The notes: generated by a model from the sequence alone, not told the origin. A stretch of DNA of 64,000 nt from an uncultured Roseivirga sp. (GCA_947493005.1 CANLOY010000008.1:1-64000), one strand, 5' to 3'; positions 43,056 to 52,618 are shown, counted from the stretch's first letter. Translations and numbers: made by a program.

Positions 43056-44945
43056 TTATTTACTTCTTACCAAAACAACCTTTTCTTCTTGTTTGGATAT
43101 AATAAGATTAAACATCTCTCTAATCGAGGGATATTCATGAGGAGCGAAGAATACTCTATTAATGTTGAACCTAATCAACAAGCGTAGCCCTTGACTAGTC
43201 TTTTCAATCTGATAAACGTATTCTCCTCCTCCGTTATCAATTAAGTACTTTTCCTGCTTAGGCATCTCTTCTATTTCGTAGCCATCTGGGATAGTAATAT
43301 TAAAGATATACTTATCTCTAATGGGCGTTATAAAATCTATGGGCAGAGTTCTTTCCTGAAGTTTAAATGGGTTTTGTTCCATTTCTTTAAAAACTACCGG
43401 ACTAAAATAGAAGCGTTGTCCAACAGCTTCAAGATGATCCTCAGCTTCATAGTTAAATCTAACCTGCACATTTGAATAAGCATCATCTAGACCTGTTATG
43501 CTAATTGAATCCAAATCAACATCTGTGTACATTTCTTTAACTGTCTCACGAAAATCGGTAGTGTCATTGTCATTAAACACTATTCTTGTGTTGGCCGCTA
43601 AGGCGCCAACAGAACTGATTCTCGCATTACCGTTTATTATCTCTTCTTCCAAGTCAAGAGTCAAGTCTGTGGTCAAAGTCTGAATCTCAATTTCTTTATT
43701 CAAATGCATTGGCACCCATAACGCACTATCTTCCCTTACAACAAGTCCTTTACCATTTAGGTAGCCATCCGGAATCACATTGAAAGGTCTCAAACTGCTA
43801 GTTGCATCCAATAAGTATTCTTTGTCTTCAATCTTGGCATAAACGGCCAATGCATTGAATTGGCTGTAGGTAACGTAATCAGGGTTGACTACTCCATTCT
43901 CCACAGTACTCAAAAAGACGGGGTGTGCCGTTATATCTGCACTTCTTAAGAACATAAGCAGCAGCAAGTTAATATCGGCAGATGCCCCTACTTTGCTGTT
44001 CCATACTTTCTTCGGTTTATCAGAAAAGCTCAAAGTATACAGCCCATTCCACTTAAAGTGGTTCGATACGATGGAATGAATACGCTTAAGGCTTTCTTCA
44101 TTTTGTTTTAGGTCTTCTTTGAAAGGAAGAAACCGCTTAATTGTCCTTAACCTTTTAAAAGTTTCACCAAACCCCTTAACGGACAAAATCAGTTTATTAA
44201 GATCCTCCCAACTATCAGCAAAAAAACTCTCGTATTCAAACGTAATTTTTGAAAAATGGTCATCAATCTTTTTAATATAAGGTTCTTCCCTAAATGCCGG
44301 AACATGAACCATTCTCATATCATGCCATGCATCGGAGGCTTTATCCTGATAAACATCTAGCTCTTTATAACCATAGAGCCTTGGTTTAAGTCTAAAGGCT
44401 CCGGGAATGTTAACCTTAAACTCGGAATACCTGACGGGAAGAAAGGATTGAAAATACCATGGCAGAAAATCGGCCAGCGAATTACTAAAAACTCTATACT
44501 TATACTCTATGACAACACCTTCAACGACTCCTGGAAAAGTAATCTGTTTTGTATAAAGCTCATCAGAAAGCTTATCTTGAATGACCTCAGTCACCACTGA
44601 CTTTTTGACTGATCCATCGACCAATTGATAGGTATTAGCCTCAATTTTAGTCCCTTTTGAAATGGTATATGGCAAAGTAAAATCTGCCAGATAAAAAGCA
44701 TCTCTATTAAAAATTTTAATTTGGGCATGGTAATCCATATAAATCAAGCCCCTCCCTCCATCATAGCCTATTTTGCCTTTATCGAGCAGAATCAAAGCGT
44801 TGGCAGAGGTATCCTTGTCATACCTTTCCATTTTAAGGTCTTCAATACTGACCTGTCCAAACTCTCTATCTAAAGAGTCTAACTGACAGAATACATTATT
44901 GACCGCTAGAAGAAGTAAACAAAGAATAAGAGATTTACTCATCAT
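43056..44945 (-). CDS. DUF3857 transglutaminase-like protein, catalytically degenerate
   Basis: A 629-residue exported protein with a signal peptide, an N-terminal DUF3857 beta-domain (about 50-210), a transglutaminase-like core (about 250-390) and a C-terminal beta-domain. At the position of the catalytic Cys (GDCKALS in the neighbour at 44981) it reads ASADINL, and the His position (FNHVILAV) reads FNALAVY. The Cys and His are therefore absent, so it is probably a binding or structural protein and not an enzyme. It is the third of three tandem paralogues on the minus strand. Confidence 0.85.
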   Translation of the reverse strand: MMSKSLILCLLLLAVNNVFCQLDSLDREFGQVSIEDLKMERYDKDTSANALILLDKGKIGYDGGRGLIYMDYHAQIKIFNRDAFYLADFTLPYTISKGTKIEANTYQLVDGSVKKSVVTEVIQDKLSDELYTKQITFPGVVEGVVIEYKYRVFSNSLADFLPWYFQSFLPVRYSEFKVNIPGAFRLKPRLYGYKELDVYQDKASDAWHDMRMVHVPAFREEPYIKKIDDHFSKITFEYESFFADSWEDLNKLILSVKGFGETFKRLRTIKRFLPFKEDLKQNEESLKRIHSIVSNHFKWNGLYTLSFSDKPKKVWNSKVGASADINLLLLMFLRSADITAHPVFLSTVENGVVNPDYVTYSQFNALAVYAKIEDKEYLLDATSSLRPFNVIPDGYLNGKGLVVREDSALWVPMHLNKEIEIQTLTTDLTLDLEEEIINGNARISSVGALAANTRIVFNDNDTTDFRETVKEMYTDVDLDSISITGLDDAYSNVQVRFNYEAEDHLEAVGQRFYFSPVVFKEMEQNPFKLQERTLPIDFITPIRDKYIFNITIPDGYEIEEMPKQEKYLIDNGGGEYVYQIEKTSQGLRLLIRFNINRVFFAPHEYPSIREMFNLIISKQEEKVVLVRSK

Positions 44946-44980
44946 TATAATTAGAAAATATAGGTGTACTATTTAAGCTT

Positions 44981-46885
44981 CTAGGTTGAACCAATCAAAA
45001 CAAGCTTAGACTTGTCTTGCTTCACTACCTTCCTGATAAAGGACCTGTATTTGTTGTAAGTTTCAGGAGCGTATTCTCCAGCGTTTAATCGAAACCTTCT
45101 GATATACGTCAGCTGATTAGTTTCTGGATTAAAATCATAACTCAATTTGTATTCACCAAAATCAGAGGTAATCTCATAGGGTTCCATTTGAAATTCCATT
45201 CTATAACCTTCGGGGATTTTAATATTGACTGTATCAGAATCTATAAAATTATATCTAAGGAAAATCGGGGTTTCTCGTTCCTCTATTTTCGGAGGCTTTC
45301 CATTATACTTGTTTAGCAAGTTTGGAGTAATAAATAATCGTTGCCCACTCTTGGTCGCAAACTTTCTAATATTAAGTTCTATCTCTTCGGTAAAAAAAGG
45401 ATCTTCAGTAGTCCTATCTTCTTCGTATTTAAAAGTTCCTAAATCAAAAGCTGGTATGTCAATTGTATTCAATAAACGCTTACGTTGCTCTTCAGAGCTT
45501 TCCCGAACAACTCGATAACCCAAAGCGTACTGTACTCCTTTAGAAGTAGTTTTAACGGAAGCTTTTGCATTTCCTTCCTTGTCAAGAGTTAAGTCGATTG
45601 TTCTATTCTGGGTACTTTCTTCAGCAGAATATTCAGGGGTTTTAACCAATGCTCCCTTTCCATCCTCAGTAACCAACATCCCATATCTGTTGTCTGTGAA
45701 ATTTCCTAAAAAATTGAAAGGAGCAATCTGACTTGTGCACTCTAGCCACACAGTATCTTTTTCCATTGGCACAGCAAGGATCACATGATTAAATTGAGAA
45801 CTAGGAAAGTCTACTTCAATTTCTCTTTCATTAGATCCTCCACGAATTACTACGTAGTTAGATTTTACACCCGCATACTTTAAAAGACTATAGGTATAAT
45901 TTGACAAAGCCTTGCAATCACCATAGCCATTACTAATCACATTTATGGCATCAAAAGGCTGGAAACCACCTATTCCCAGCTGAATACTCACATAGCGTGT
46001 ATTCTCCTGCATAAACTTGTATATCCTTCTTGCTTTTTCCCTATCTGTAGTGGCTCCTTCAAGAAGTTCATCAACCTTTACCTTAACTTCATCGGTTATT
46101 ACATCTCTTCCTTTGTTCAATTTTGCAATCCACTCTCCAAAATTGCTCCAGGTAGTCATATTACCATCATATCCTTCCATTGAAAAGTTAGACGGAGCTA
46201 TCATAACGCCTGGTGTTTTTTCTCCTATGGAAGTTCCCCTAAACTCTCTCTTAACTGGCTCAAGGTTATTGACACTCCATTTGTATGAGTCTTTAGATCC
46301 CTTGGCGATTTCAGGTTCTTTAATTCCATTCAATGGTTTATACCTAAGATTATATCCACCTGGAACGATTACATGATATGATGCTTTTTCAACGCCCAGC
46401 TTATCGGTAAACTGAGGAAAGAAGGATCGAATGTTCAGAATCGCCTTGATGTCTTTAACAAAAGAGTATTCTATTGTAAAGGGGTAATCAAACTCTTTCG
46501 GAATATATCCCTTCAGCCTATTGTCATCATAAAGAGAGCCTGATCCAGTCATTTTAACATCTTCAATTTCACTGGAACGAACCTTCTTCAACAATTTCCC
46601 TTCTTTGTCAAAGTAGTTAACCTTTATAGATTTGATTTTTGACAGTTTATCGTAGTTCTCTTGAAAAATAGCAAAGTCAAACCCATCTTCATTGAAAATA
46701 GTTATGACTTGTTTTTCAGCATATGTAGCGTTTGAAGGATCTAACAGTTGATAAACTTGTTCGCTATTTCTGATTACTACATTAGCCCCTTTCCTTACAC
46801 TTGTTGGAATCTCACTAACCGGGTATTTCTGTGCATTAAGTCCAAAGCACAATACGCACATTGATATTAAAACCGAAAGTTTCAT
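44981..46885 (-). CDS. DUF3857 transglutaminase-like protein, intact active site
   Basis: A 634-residue exported protein of the same family with a signal peptide (to about residue 18, GLNA). The core has GYGDCKALSNYTY with Cys324, FNHVILAVPMEKDTVWLEC with His, and an acidic residue in the WLECTS position. The catalytic set is thus present. Such transglutaminase-like domains are cysteine hydrolases or acyltransferases acting in the periplasm; the substrate is unknown. It lies 3 bp from the gene at 46888 and 35 bp from the one at 43056, so an operon of three is likely. Confidence 0.88.
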   Translation of the reverse strand: MKLSVLISMCVLCFGLNAQKYPVSEIPTSVRKGANVVIRNSEQVYQLLDPSNATYAEKQVITIFNEDGFDFAIFQENYDKLSKIKSIKVNYFDKEGKLLKKVRSSEIEDVKMTGSGSLYDDNRLKGYIPKEFDYPFTIEYSFVKDIKAILNIRSFFPQFTDKLGVEKASYHVIVPGGYNLRYKPLNGIKEPEIAKGSKDSYKWSVNNLEPVKREFRGTSIGEKTPGVMIAPSNFSMEGYDGNMTTWSNFGEWIAKLNKGRDVITDEVKVKVDELLEGATTDREKARRIYKFMQENTRYVSIQLGIGGFQPFDAINVISNGYGDCKALSNYTYSLLKYAGVKSNYVVIRGGSNEREIEVDFPSSQFNHVILAVPMEKDTVWLECTSQIAPFNFLGNFTDNRYGMLVTEDGKGALVKTPEYSAEESTQNRTIDLTLDKEGNAKASVKTTSKGVQYALGYRVVRESSEEQRKRLLNTIDIPAFDLGTFKYEEDRTTEDPFFTEEIELNIRKFATKSGQRLFITPNLLNKYNGKPPKIEERETPIFLRYNFIDSDTVNIKIPEGYRMEFQMEPYEITSDFGEYKLSYDFNPETNQLTYIRRFRLNAGEYAPETYNKYRSFIRKVVKQDKSKLVLIGST

Positions 46886-46887
46886 TC

Positions 46888-48843
46888 TTACTTTTCTTTA
46901 AATACGATCTGTTCTTGTTGCTTAGCTACGATTTGATTGAACAACTCTTTAAGTGCCGGATACTCTTCTGGTGTGTAGGTAGTTTTTGATAGATTTAAAC
47001 GAATCATAATCTGAACATGTCCATCTTGTTCTCCTACAATAAACATATACTTACCTCCTTTATTAGGAAGTACCATATTCTGCGATTTAGGCAACTCCTC
47101 TACCACATAGCCTTCAGGGATCTTGATTTTAAAAACATAAGTATCTGCAATTGGAGCAGGGAATTCGACTGGGAACACTCTTTCTTCAAGCTTAAATGGG
47201 TTTTCATCTATATGCTTGATAAGAACAGGTGACATAAAAATCTTATCCCCAATTGTATTGATATCTCCTTCTGTGGTGAAGTCATAGGTAACCTTCAATT
47301 TCTCAGCAGGGTTTTGCCCATTTTCCACTTCCAGATTCTCAATCTCTCCAGTTTTATAGTCATCTAATGTTTCAGATTCATCATCGTCTTCTTTATCCTC
47401 CACCTCTTCTTCATCTTCAACATCATTTTTAGATTTCTCTATTTCCTCATAGATATCTTCTCGAATTCTGCTTGCGGCTATACCTCTGAAATCAATCTGC
47501 ATCTTACCTTCCAAGGCTTCCATATCTTCGTCAAAACCAAATTCTCCAGAAATGGTCTTGGAGCTCATTTCACCATTTTCTCTCAAGTCTACCCAACGAC
47601 CACCAAACTTATCTACCATAAGGCCTTCACCATTGATAGCTCTGGCAGGTAATACATCATATGGCCTGAATTTATCTGTTGCATCCAGAAGGTACCTTTT
47701 GGTATCGATAATCGCGCAAACTATCATATAGTTAAACTGCCGCAATACAGGAGTTGATTTATTTAAATAGCCATTCCCTCGTGAACTTAATATTACCGGG
47801 TAAACTTCAATTCCTGCTTTCTCCAGAAACTGTGCTAGTGTAATATTGATGTCTGCATTATCTCCCTTTCCCTCTTCCCATAATTTTTTTGACCTTTCTG
47901 CTACAAGAAAATTCGACCTGTTGTTGTATTCAAAATGATCTCTAACATAATTGTAAATTTCAATCAAGCTCTCCTTGTTGTTGCCCCAGCTTTTATCTGT
48001 GGGATAAATTCTTCTTAATTGACCAGTACTTCTGATCACTTTCCCAAATTGATCAGAATCCAAAAGAGCTTTATTTATTTCTTTCCAATTGGTCAAAAAC
48101 TTTTGTGTCGGATTTCCAGGAACAGTCCATGTTTCAATCTCAAATTCAACTCTTGATCTGTAATTCTCCATTGTGGAGACATAAGGCTCTCTTTTCAAAG
48201 CGGGAACGTCCTTCATTACCATGTGGAAAAGCTTCCCTTTGTTATTGTAGTAAGCTGAAGGATGATACCCTTTCAGTTTGGTCTTATATGTCCCATACTT
48301 AGGCATATCAATTCTATATTCAGAATATCTTGTTGGAATTGAATTTTGGAAATTCCAAGAAGGCAGATTTCTCACTGTTCCTACTACTTGTCGATATGAA
48401 TACTCTATAATTGAACCGACCCTCACTTCGGGAAAAGATAGTTTTTTAGTTCGTCTATCATTATCAAATTTTTCAGTAACCCATTCCTTTTTGGATACTG
48501 TACGAGTCACCATTTTTCCATCAACCAAATTGTAAGTAGCAGCCTTGAGTTTTTGTATTTCAGTAGCTCCTTTATAAAAACCCAGCTTGATATCTGATCT
48601 ACTTAAACCGCTTTCTTTAAGGATTTTCAATCGTATATGAACATCTCTGACAATATTAAATCCAGATTCATAAAAATATGCTTCTCCTTTATCAATAAGA
48701 TAAACGGCTTCTGCTCCGGAATCCAAAGGATAAGCCTCCATAGCTAAATCATCGAGGCTGATATCTCCAAATTTAACTGTCTCTATTTGTCCATAAGAAT
48801 AGAAGGAGGCAATAAGTAAAAGGGAAAAAATAAAACGTGACAT
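46888..48843 (-). CDS. DUF3857 transglutaminase-like protein with acidic insert, degenerate
   Basis: A 651-residue exported paralogue with a signal peptide (to about residue 18, SYGQ). The Cys position reads GDNADINI and the His position FNYMIVCA, so catalytic Cys and His are lost, as in the gene at 43056. It also has a strongly acidic insert (about 470-500, DVEDEEEVEDKEDDDESE) that its neighbours lack and that could bind cations. It is the first gene of the three-gene operon. Confidence 0.86.
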   Translation of the reverse strand: MSRFIFSLLLIASFYSYGQIETVKFGDISLDDLAMEAYPLDSGAEAVYLIDKGEAYFYESGFNIVRDVHIRLKILKESGLSRSDIKLGFYKGATEIQKLKAATYNLVDGKMVTRTVSKKEWVTEKFDNDRRTKKLSFPEVRVGSIIEYSYRQVVGTVRNLPSWNFQNSIPTRYSEYRIDMPKYGTYKTKLKGYHPSAYYNNKGKLFHMVMKDVPALKREPYVSTMENYRSRVEFEIETWTVPGNPTQKFLTNWKEINKALLDSDQFGKVIRSTGQLRRIYPTDKSWGNNKESLIEIYNYVRDHFEYNNRSNFLVAERSKKLWEEGKGDNADINITLAQFLEKAGIEVYPVILSSRGNGYLNKSTPVLRQFNYMIVCAIIDTKRYLLDATDKFRPYDVLPARAINGEGLMVDKFGGRWVDLRENGEMSSKTISGEFGFDEDMEALEGKMQIDFRGIAASRIREDIYEEIEKSKNDVEDEEEVEDKEDDDESETLDDYKTGEIENLEVENGQNPAEKLKVTYDFTTEGDINTIGDKIFMSPVLIKHIDENPFKLEERVFPVEFPAPIADTYVFKIKIPEGYVVEELPKSQNMVLPNKGGKYMFIVGEQDGHVQIMIRLNLSKTTYTPEEYPALKELFNQIVAKQQEQIVFKEK

Positions 48844-48950
48844 CTAAAAAGTATTTAAAATTAATGAAGCCAATATGAGCTGCACTTAGAATGCAAAGAT
48901 GCAACTATTCTAATTTAAACACAAAAAAATATTGATTAGTATAAAATAAA

Positions 48951-48972
48951 AAAGCCGCTATAAAGCGGCTTT
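48951..48972 (-). terminator. Terminator after the superoxide dismutase gene
   Basis: Hairpin AAAGCCGC (48951-48958) and GCGGCTTT (48965-48972) with a 6-nt loop. On the minus strand it follows the dismutase stop and ends in a T-run. Confidence 0.8.
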
Positions 48973-48994
48973 GAAAACTATTGAGTCTCTGAAT

Positions 48995-49600
48995 CTATTT
49001 ACCTTCAGTATACCTTCTGCTTACTTCTTCCCAGTTAATCACATTGAAGAAAGCTGAAATATAGTCTGGTCTCCTGTTCTGATAATTCAGATAATAAGCG
49101 TGTTCCCAAACATCCAAACCAAGTATCGGTGTTCCACCACAGCCAACACCAGGCATTAACGAGTTATCCTGATTTGGAGACGAACATACTTCTACTTTTC
49201 CACCTGCATGTACACATAGCCATGCCCATCCTGATCCAAACCTTGTTGCTGCCGCTTTAGCAAAAGCGTCCTTAAAAGCATCAAAAGAACCATAAGCTGT
49301 ATTAATTGCGTCTGCAAGATCGCCAGTAGGCTCTCCGCCTCCATTTGGAGACATCACAGACCAGAATAGAGAGTGATTATAAAAACCTCCACCGTTATTT
49401 CTAACTGCGGCATTATCACTGTGGTTCGCCAAAAGGTCTTCAATACTCTTGCCTTCCATATCGGTTCCGGCAATAGCATTGTTCAAATTGTTAGTATATC
49501 CTGCATGATGCTTCCCATGGTGTATTTCCATAGTTCTGGCATCTATATGCGGTTCCAAAGCATCGTGTGCGTATGGAAGTTGAGGTAATTCAAAAGCCAT
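48995..49600 (-). CDS. Fe/Mn superoxide dismutase
   Basis: A 201-residue cytosolic superoxide dismutase. The four metal ligands are in [20 protein letters not shown] and [32 protein letters not shown]. Length and motifs are normal. Whether it uses Fe or Mn cannot be settled by eye; the Gly/Gln-position residues were not used to call it. Confidence 0.95.
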   Translation of the reverse strand: MAFELPQLPYAHDALEPHIDARTMEIHHGKHHAGYTNNLNNAIAGTDMEGKSIEDLLANHSDNAAVRNNGGGFYNHSLFWSVMSPNGGGEPTGDLADAINTAYGSFDAFKDAFAKAAATRFGSGWAWLCVHAGGKVEVCSSPNQDNSLMPGVGCGGTPILGLDVWEHAYYLNYQNRRPDYISAFFNVINWEEVSRRYTEGK

Positions 49601-49639
49601 AATTGAAATTGATTTTATGTTTACACAAAAGTTACGATT

Positions 49640-50086
49640 CTATCTAAGTTTGGCAAAAAACTGTTTCAGCAATTTTTTGCTTTCTTGGTTTAACAATCCT
49701 GAACTGATTTCTGTTCTGGGGTGTAATAGATTTTTCTCATTCAAACTAAACCCACGTTTCTCATCGCTTGCTCCATAAACAATTTTACCCAATTGTGCCC
49801 AATACAAGGCCCCCGCACACATCACACACGGTTCTAATGTTACATAGAGCGTACATTCATTCAGGTACTTTGACCCTAATGCATTAAAGGCCGATGTTAT
49901 AGCGAGCATTTCTGCATGCGCAGTTACATCCGTCAATTGCTCTGTCTGATTGTGCGCTCTTGCAATAATTCGTTTTTCAGCAACTACTACTGCACCTACA
50001 GGCACTTCCCCAGCATCAAAAGCAAGTTGAGCCTGTTTCAAGGCTTCCTCCATAAAGTACTCATCTTTATAAATACTAAGTTCCAT
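49640..50086 (-). CDS. tadA: tRNA-adenosine deaminase (TadA-type)
   Basis: A 148-residue cytidine-deaminase-fold enzyme that converts A34 to inosine in tRNA-Arg(ACG). The zinc site is THAEMLAI (HAE) and TLYVTLEPCVMCAGAL (PCxxC), with catalytic Glu in HAE. The start at 50086 (MELSIYKDEYFM) best fits the family; in-frame ATGs at 50104 and 50125 give 6 or 13 extra residues and cannot be excluded. A general nucleoside deaminase is an alternative. Confidence 0.87.
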   Translation of the reverse strand: MELSIYKDEYFMEEALKQAQLAFDAGEVPVGAVVVAEKRIIARAHNQTEQLTDVTAHAEMLAITSAFNALGSKYLNECTLYVTLEPCVMCAGALYWAQLGKIVYGASDEKRGFSLNEKNLLHPRTEISSGLLNQESKKLLKQFFAKLR

Positions 50087-50125
50087 TCCTGCATAGGTTT
50101 TCATTGTAATATTACAGCTTCGCAC

Positions 50126-50508
50126 TTAGCTGCTAAAATTAATCCTTTGAGAATAATTAAACACCTTTTATTAAGCACAAACATCCAATTCCCAAAAATT
50201 CCACTCAGGACTTAGTAGAACATTTTTTTAAACAAAGTCAAAATTAGTAGGTGGCATCAGCTTCAGACAACCTTATGCAAATGCAAGTAGTAACAATTAT
50301 CTACTCAAGTCAAAATGTTAAGTATAAAAATATTGTATTTTAATTGTTTTAAATAATATTAAATAAATTTTCTATTTTTATTTTTGATAATAAATAAAAT
50401 ATATTACAATTGTTAATAGTTAGTACTAATACTTATTAAAGGATTCAGTATCTGCCTTTAAATAAAAAAATTAGATACGATTTATTGTTTAACATAAAAT
50501 TAAATCAA
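50126..50508. other. AT-rich intergenic region before the peptide cassette
   Basis: About 380 bp without a supported gene, very AT-rich toward the 3' end. It must carry the promoter of the peptide cassette. A weak GTATCT (50448-50453)/AGATAC (50473-50478) repeat lies just before the start. No sigma54 or strong sigma70 match is seen. Confidence 0.5.
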
Positions 50509-50739
50509 ATGAAAAAATTTATTAAATCTAGTTTAGCAATTGGGGCAATGGCTACTCTAATGATGTTTTCCGCGAGTAACTTCTCAATAGCCTGTGAAAA
50601 TGAAGACACAACCACAGAGTTTGGAAACACAGTACATTATTCTAACAAAGAGAACAATACTTGGAAACCTGGTTGTCACAGAAGTTGTGATGGAGTCTGT
50701 GTCATCAGAACAGGTGAGCCGGAGCCAGTTCTTTCTTAA
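50509..50739 (+). CDS. Small Cys-containing secreted peptide
   Basis: A 76-residue peptide of unknown function. I chose ATG 50509 (MKKFIKSS) because it begins a clean signal peptide; an upstream in-frame ATG at 50485 adds 8 residues. The leader (1 to about 28) is basic then hydrophobic (LAIGAMATLMMFSASNFSIA) and is followed at once by Cys29. The mature part is polar and ends with Cys56, Cys60 and Cys64 in CX3CX3C spacing, then RTGEPEPVLS. It resembles short Bacteroidota secreted peptides of the NVEALA type by position and architecture but lacks that motif. It is the first gene of a cassette with a beta-propeller lipoprotein and a thioredoxin-like protein. Confidence 0.72.
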   Translation: MKKFIKSSLAIGAMATLMMFSASNFSIACENEDTTTEFGNTVHYSNKENNTWKPGCHRSCDGVCVIRTGEPEPVLS

Positions 50740-50753
50740 ATTGCTTAAGAAAG
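50731..50753 (+). other. Hairpin spanning the peptide stop codon
   Basis: Perfect 9-bp stem CTTTCTTAA (50731-50739) with TTAAGAAAG (50745-50753), loop ATTGC. It covers the TAA stop (50737-50739) of the peptide gene and could stabilise the upstream mRNA or limit read-through. Confidence 0.6.
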
Positions 50754-50781
50754 GGAAGCTAAAGTTTAATCAAGCAATTGT

Positions 50782-50803
50782 GGAGGGCTTAAAAGAACCC
50801 TCC
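50782..50803 (+). terminator. Attenuator-like hairpin after the peptide gene
   Basis: Stem GGAGGG (50782-50787) with CCCTCC (50798-50803), 10-nt loop. It is not followed by a T-run, so it is a partial terminator or an RNA-stability element, which would let the peptide be made in excess of the downstream genes. Confidence 0.45.
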
Positions 50804-50822
50804 ACTACAATTAATGTTATTT

Positions 50823-51977
50823 ATGAAATCAAAGCATATCACTTTATTCTTATTGGTATTACTTTTTAGTTCATGTGGAAATAATGAGCCAAAATCCGAT
50901 TCAATAGATACAATTTATATTGACTCAAAAGAAGTCAAGACCACAAATCTTTCAACCATAGGTAAAAATATATCCATTAAAGCCATTTCACTCCCAGACA
51001 CAATTTTCTTTGGGGATATTACTTCAATAAAAACCAGCAAAGATCAGCTATACCTTTTGGATCAATCGCAAACACAAACTATCACAGTAATAGATAAAAA
51101 CGGGCTTTTTTTGCAACAACTAAAAAGACCAGGTGATGCTCCTGAGGAGTATGATGTTATACACGACTTCTCCATTGATGAATCCAATAATCAACTGGTT
51201 GTTTATGATCGTAACTCTTCTAAATTCGTCTTTTATGATCTATCCGATTTCTCTTTTATCAAATCAGTCAAGGTATCTAAGAGTTATATGTCATTCGAGG
51301 TGCTGGATGAAAAACATTGGCTAGCTATAAGCGATTCTCGAAATTCAGAAAATAAATTAGTCGGTACTGAAATAATTAATGGAAAGACCTTTTCGTCAAT
51401 TAAGAAGTTAAACCGCTTGCAACCCCCAATGTCTGTAAAAGCTTCAGAGTCCGTAATGATCGAAAAGCATAAGGATTTCGTCAATTACTCGATGCCTGAC
51501 ACAAAAACCACTCTTTATAAACTAACTAATGGAAAAGGAATCTCAGAAGAAGTTATCATCGATTTCGGCTCAAATGGTATATCATCCAATTATTGGAATA
51601 GCCCACCCAGCGAATTTATAAAGCATTTAATGAAGGAAAAAAAAGCTACTGCCGCTCATAGTTTTCTTTATCAAGGCAATCAACTTTGCTTCTGGTATAT
51701 GATGGGAGGTTTTCTCGAACAACACCTCAACATATACGATTTATCGGATAAGACAGTCAATACTTACGATAAAATAAAGTCGGAAATTATTGAAGGACAT
51801 TTACCGCCACCCACCGGCATATTCAAAAACCAATACCTGCATCTAATTGACCCCAGCACCCTAAAAACAGACTATTTCAAAAACCCGTCACAAAAGTTTT
51901 CTGGGTTAAGTCTAGAAGACGTAGGAAAAAGTATTGAAAACGAAACCCCATTAATATTACTATATCAAATTAAATAG
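50823..51977 (+). CDS. 6-bladed beta-propeller lipoprotein
   Basis: A 384-residue lipoprotein. The start at 50823 gives a lipobox in LFLLVLLFSSCGNN (Cys about residue 18); an in-frame ATG at 50814 adds 3 residues. After a linker, repeated Ile/Asp-rich blades (ITVIDKNGLFLQQLKRPGDAPEEYDVIHDFSID; LVVYDRNSSKFVFYDL) match the Bacteroidota 6-bladed beta-propeller (DUF5128/BF3222-like) family. It is probably on the periplasmic face or surface and binds a peptide or small ligand. Family members often sit beside short secreted peptide genes. Confidence 0.82.
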   Translation: MKSKHITLFLLVLLFSSCGNNEPKSDSIDTIYIDSKEVKTTNLSTIGKNISIKAISLPDTIFFGDITSIKTSKDQLYLLDQSQTQTITVIDKNGLFLQQLKRPGDAPEEYDVIHDFSIDESNNQLVVYDRNSSKFVFYDLSDFSFIKSVKVSKSYMSFEVLDEKHWLAISDSRNSENKLVGTEIINGKTFSSIKKLNRLQPPMSVKASESVMIEKHKDFVNYSMPDTKTTLYKLTNGKGISEEVIIDFGSNGISSNYWNSPPSEFIKHLMKEKKATAAHSFLYQGNQLCFWYMMGGFLEQHLNIYDLSDKTVNTYDKIKSEIIEGHLPPPTGIFKNQYLHLIDPSTLKTDYFKNPSQKFSGLSLEDVGKSIENETPLILLYQIK

Positions 51978-51979
51978 CC

Positions 51980-52618
51980 ATGCTAAAAAAAATAATCATA
52001 ATTGGAGGGCTTGTCGCTCTTGTTGTTACACTGGCGATTTTAATTGACGAGAGAAACTCATCAGAAAAAGATAAACTAAGTTTGGAAGGTGAAGTACTTT
52101 CACTTAATAACGAAATTACTAATTTAGAAAGCCAAGTTGCCGATGGAGTTTTAATTCAATTTTACAATTGGAAACTTAATAATGATAAGGTCATAAATGC
52201 TACTATCAAAGATTTAGCTTCAAAACAAAAGTCATTGCATAGTATTCTAGGAAAAAACTCAATCATTTTCTATTTCAACAATACAATGTGTTCTGATTGT
52301 CTCAACAAAGAACTTGAAAATTTAAAAACACTTGAAGCCGTTGTTGGAAGGGACAATATTATTTTAATCGCGGAAGGTTTCAAAACCAAATACTTGCAAA
52401 CCCATGACAAGTATAAATTATGGCAAGAAAGGCTTTATACCTTAAAGGGAGATTTATTCAGTGTATCACACAATTTGTCAAACACACCTTCAATTGTATT
52501 GTTAAATGAGGACATGCAAGTAAAGACAGCTTATCATGCCATGAAAAACACAAACTTGAACTTTGAGTTCTTCGTGGAGTTTTTAAAAAGCGAAAAAGTC
52601 AAGAAAGAGACTCAGTGA
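51980..52618 (+). CDS. Membrane-anchored thioredoxin-like protein (CSDC)
   Basis: A 212-residue protein with an N-terminal anchor (about 3-22, IIIIGGLVALVVTLAILI), a short coiled-coil-like region (about 30-60) and a thioredoxin-like domain with IIFYFNNTMCSDCLNKELENL, active-site Cys104 and Cys107. The CxxC sits after a beta strand as in TlpA-type oxidoreductases. It begins 2 bp after the propeller gene, so it is co-expressed. With a Cys-rich peptide in the same cassette, a role in forming or reducing the peptide's disulfides is a reasonable inference. Confidence 0.75.
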   Translation: MLKKIIIIGGLVALVVTLAILIDERNSSEKDKLSLEGEVLSLNNEITNLESQVADGVLIQFYNWKLNNDKVINATIKDLASKQKSLHSILGKNSIIFYFNNTMCSDCLNKELENLKTLEAVVGRDNIILIAEGFKTKYLQTHDKYKLWQERLYTLKGDLFSVSHNLSNTPSIVLLNEDMQVKTAYHAMKNTNLNFEFFVEFLKSEKVKKETQ

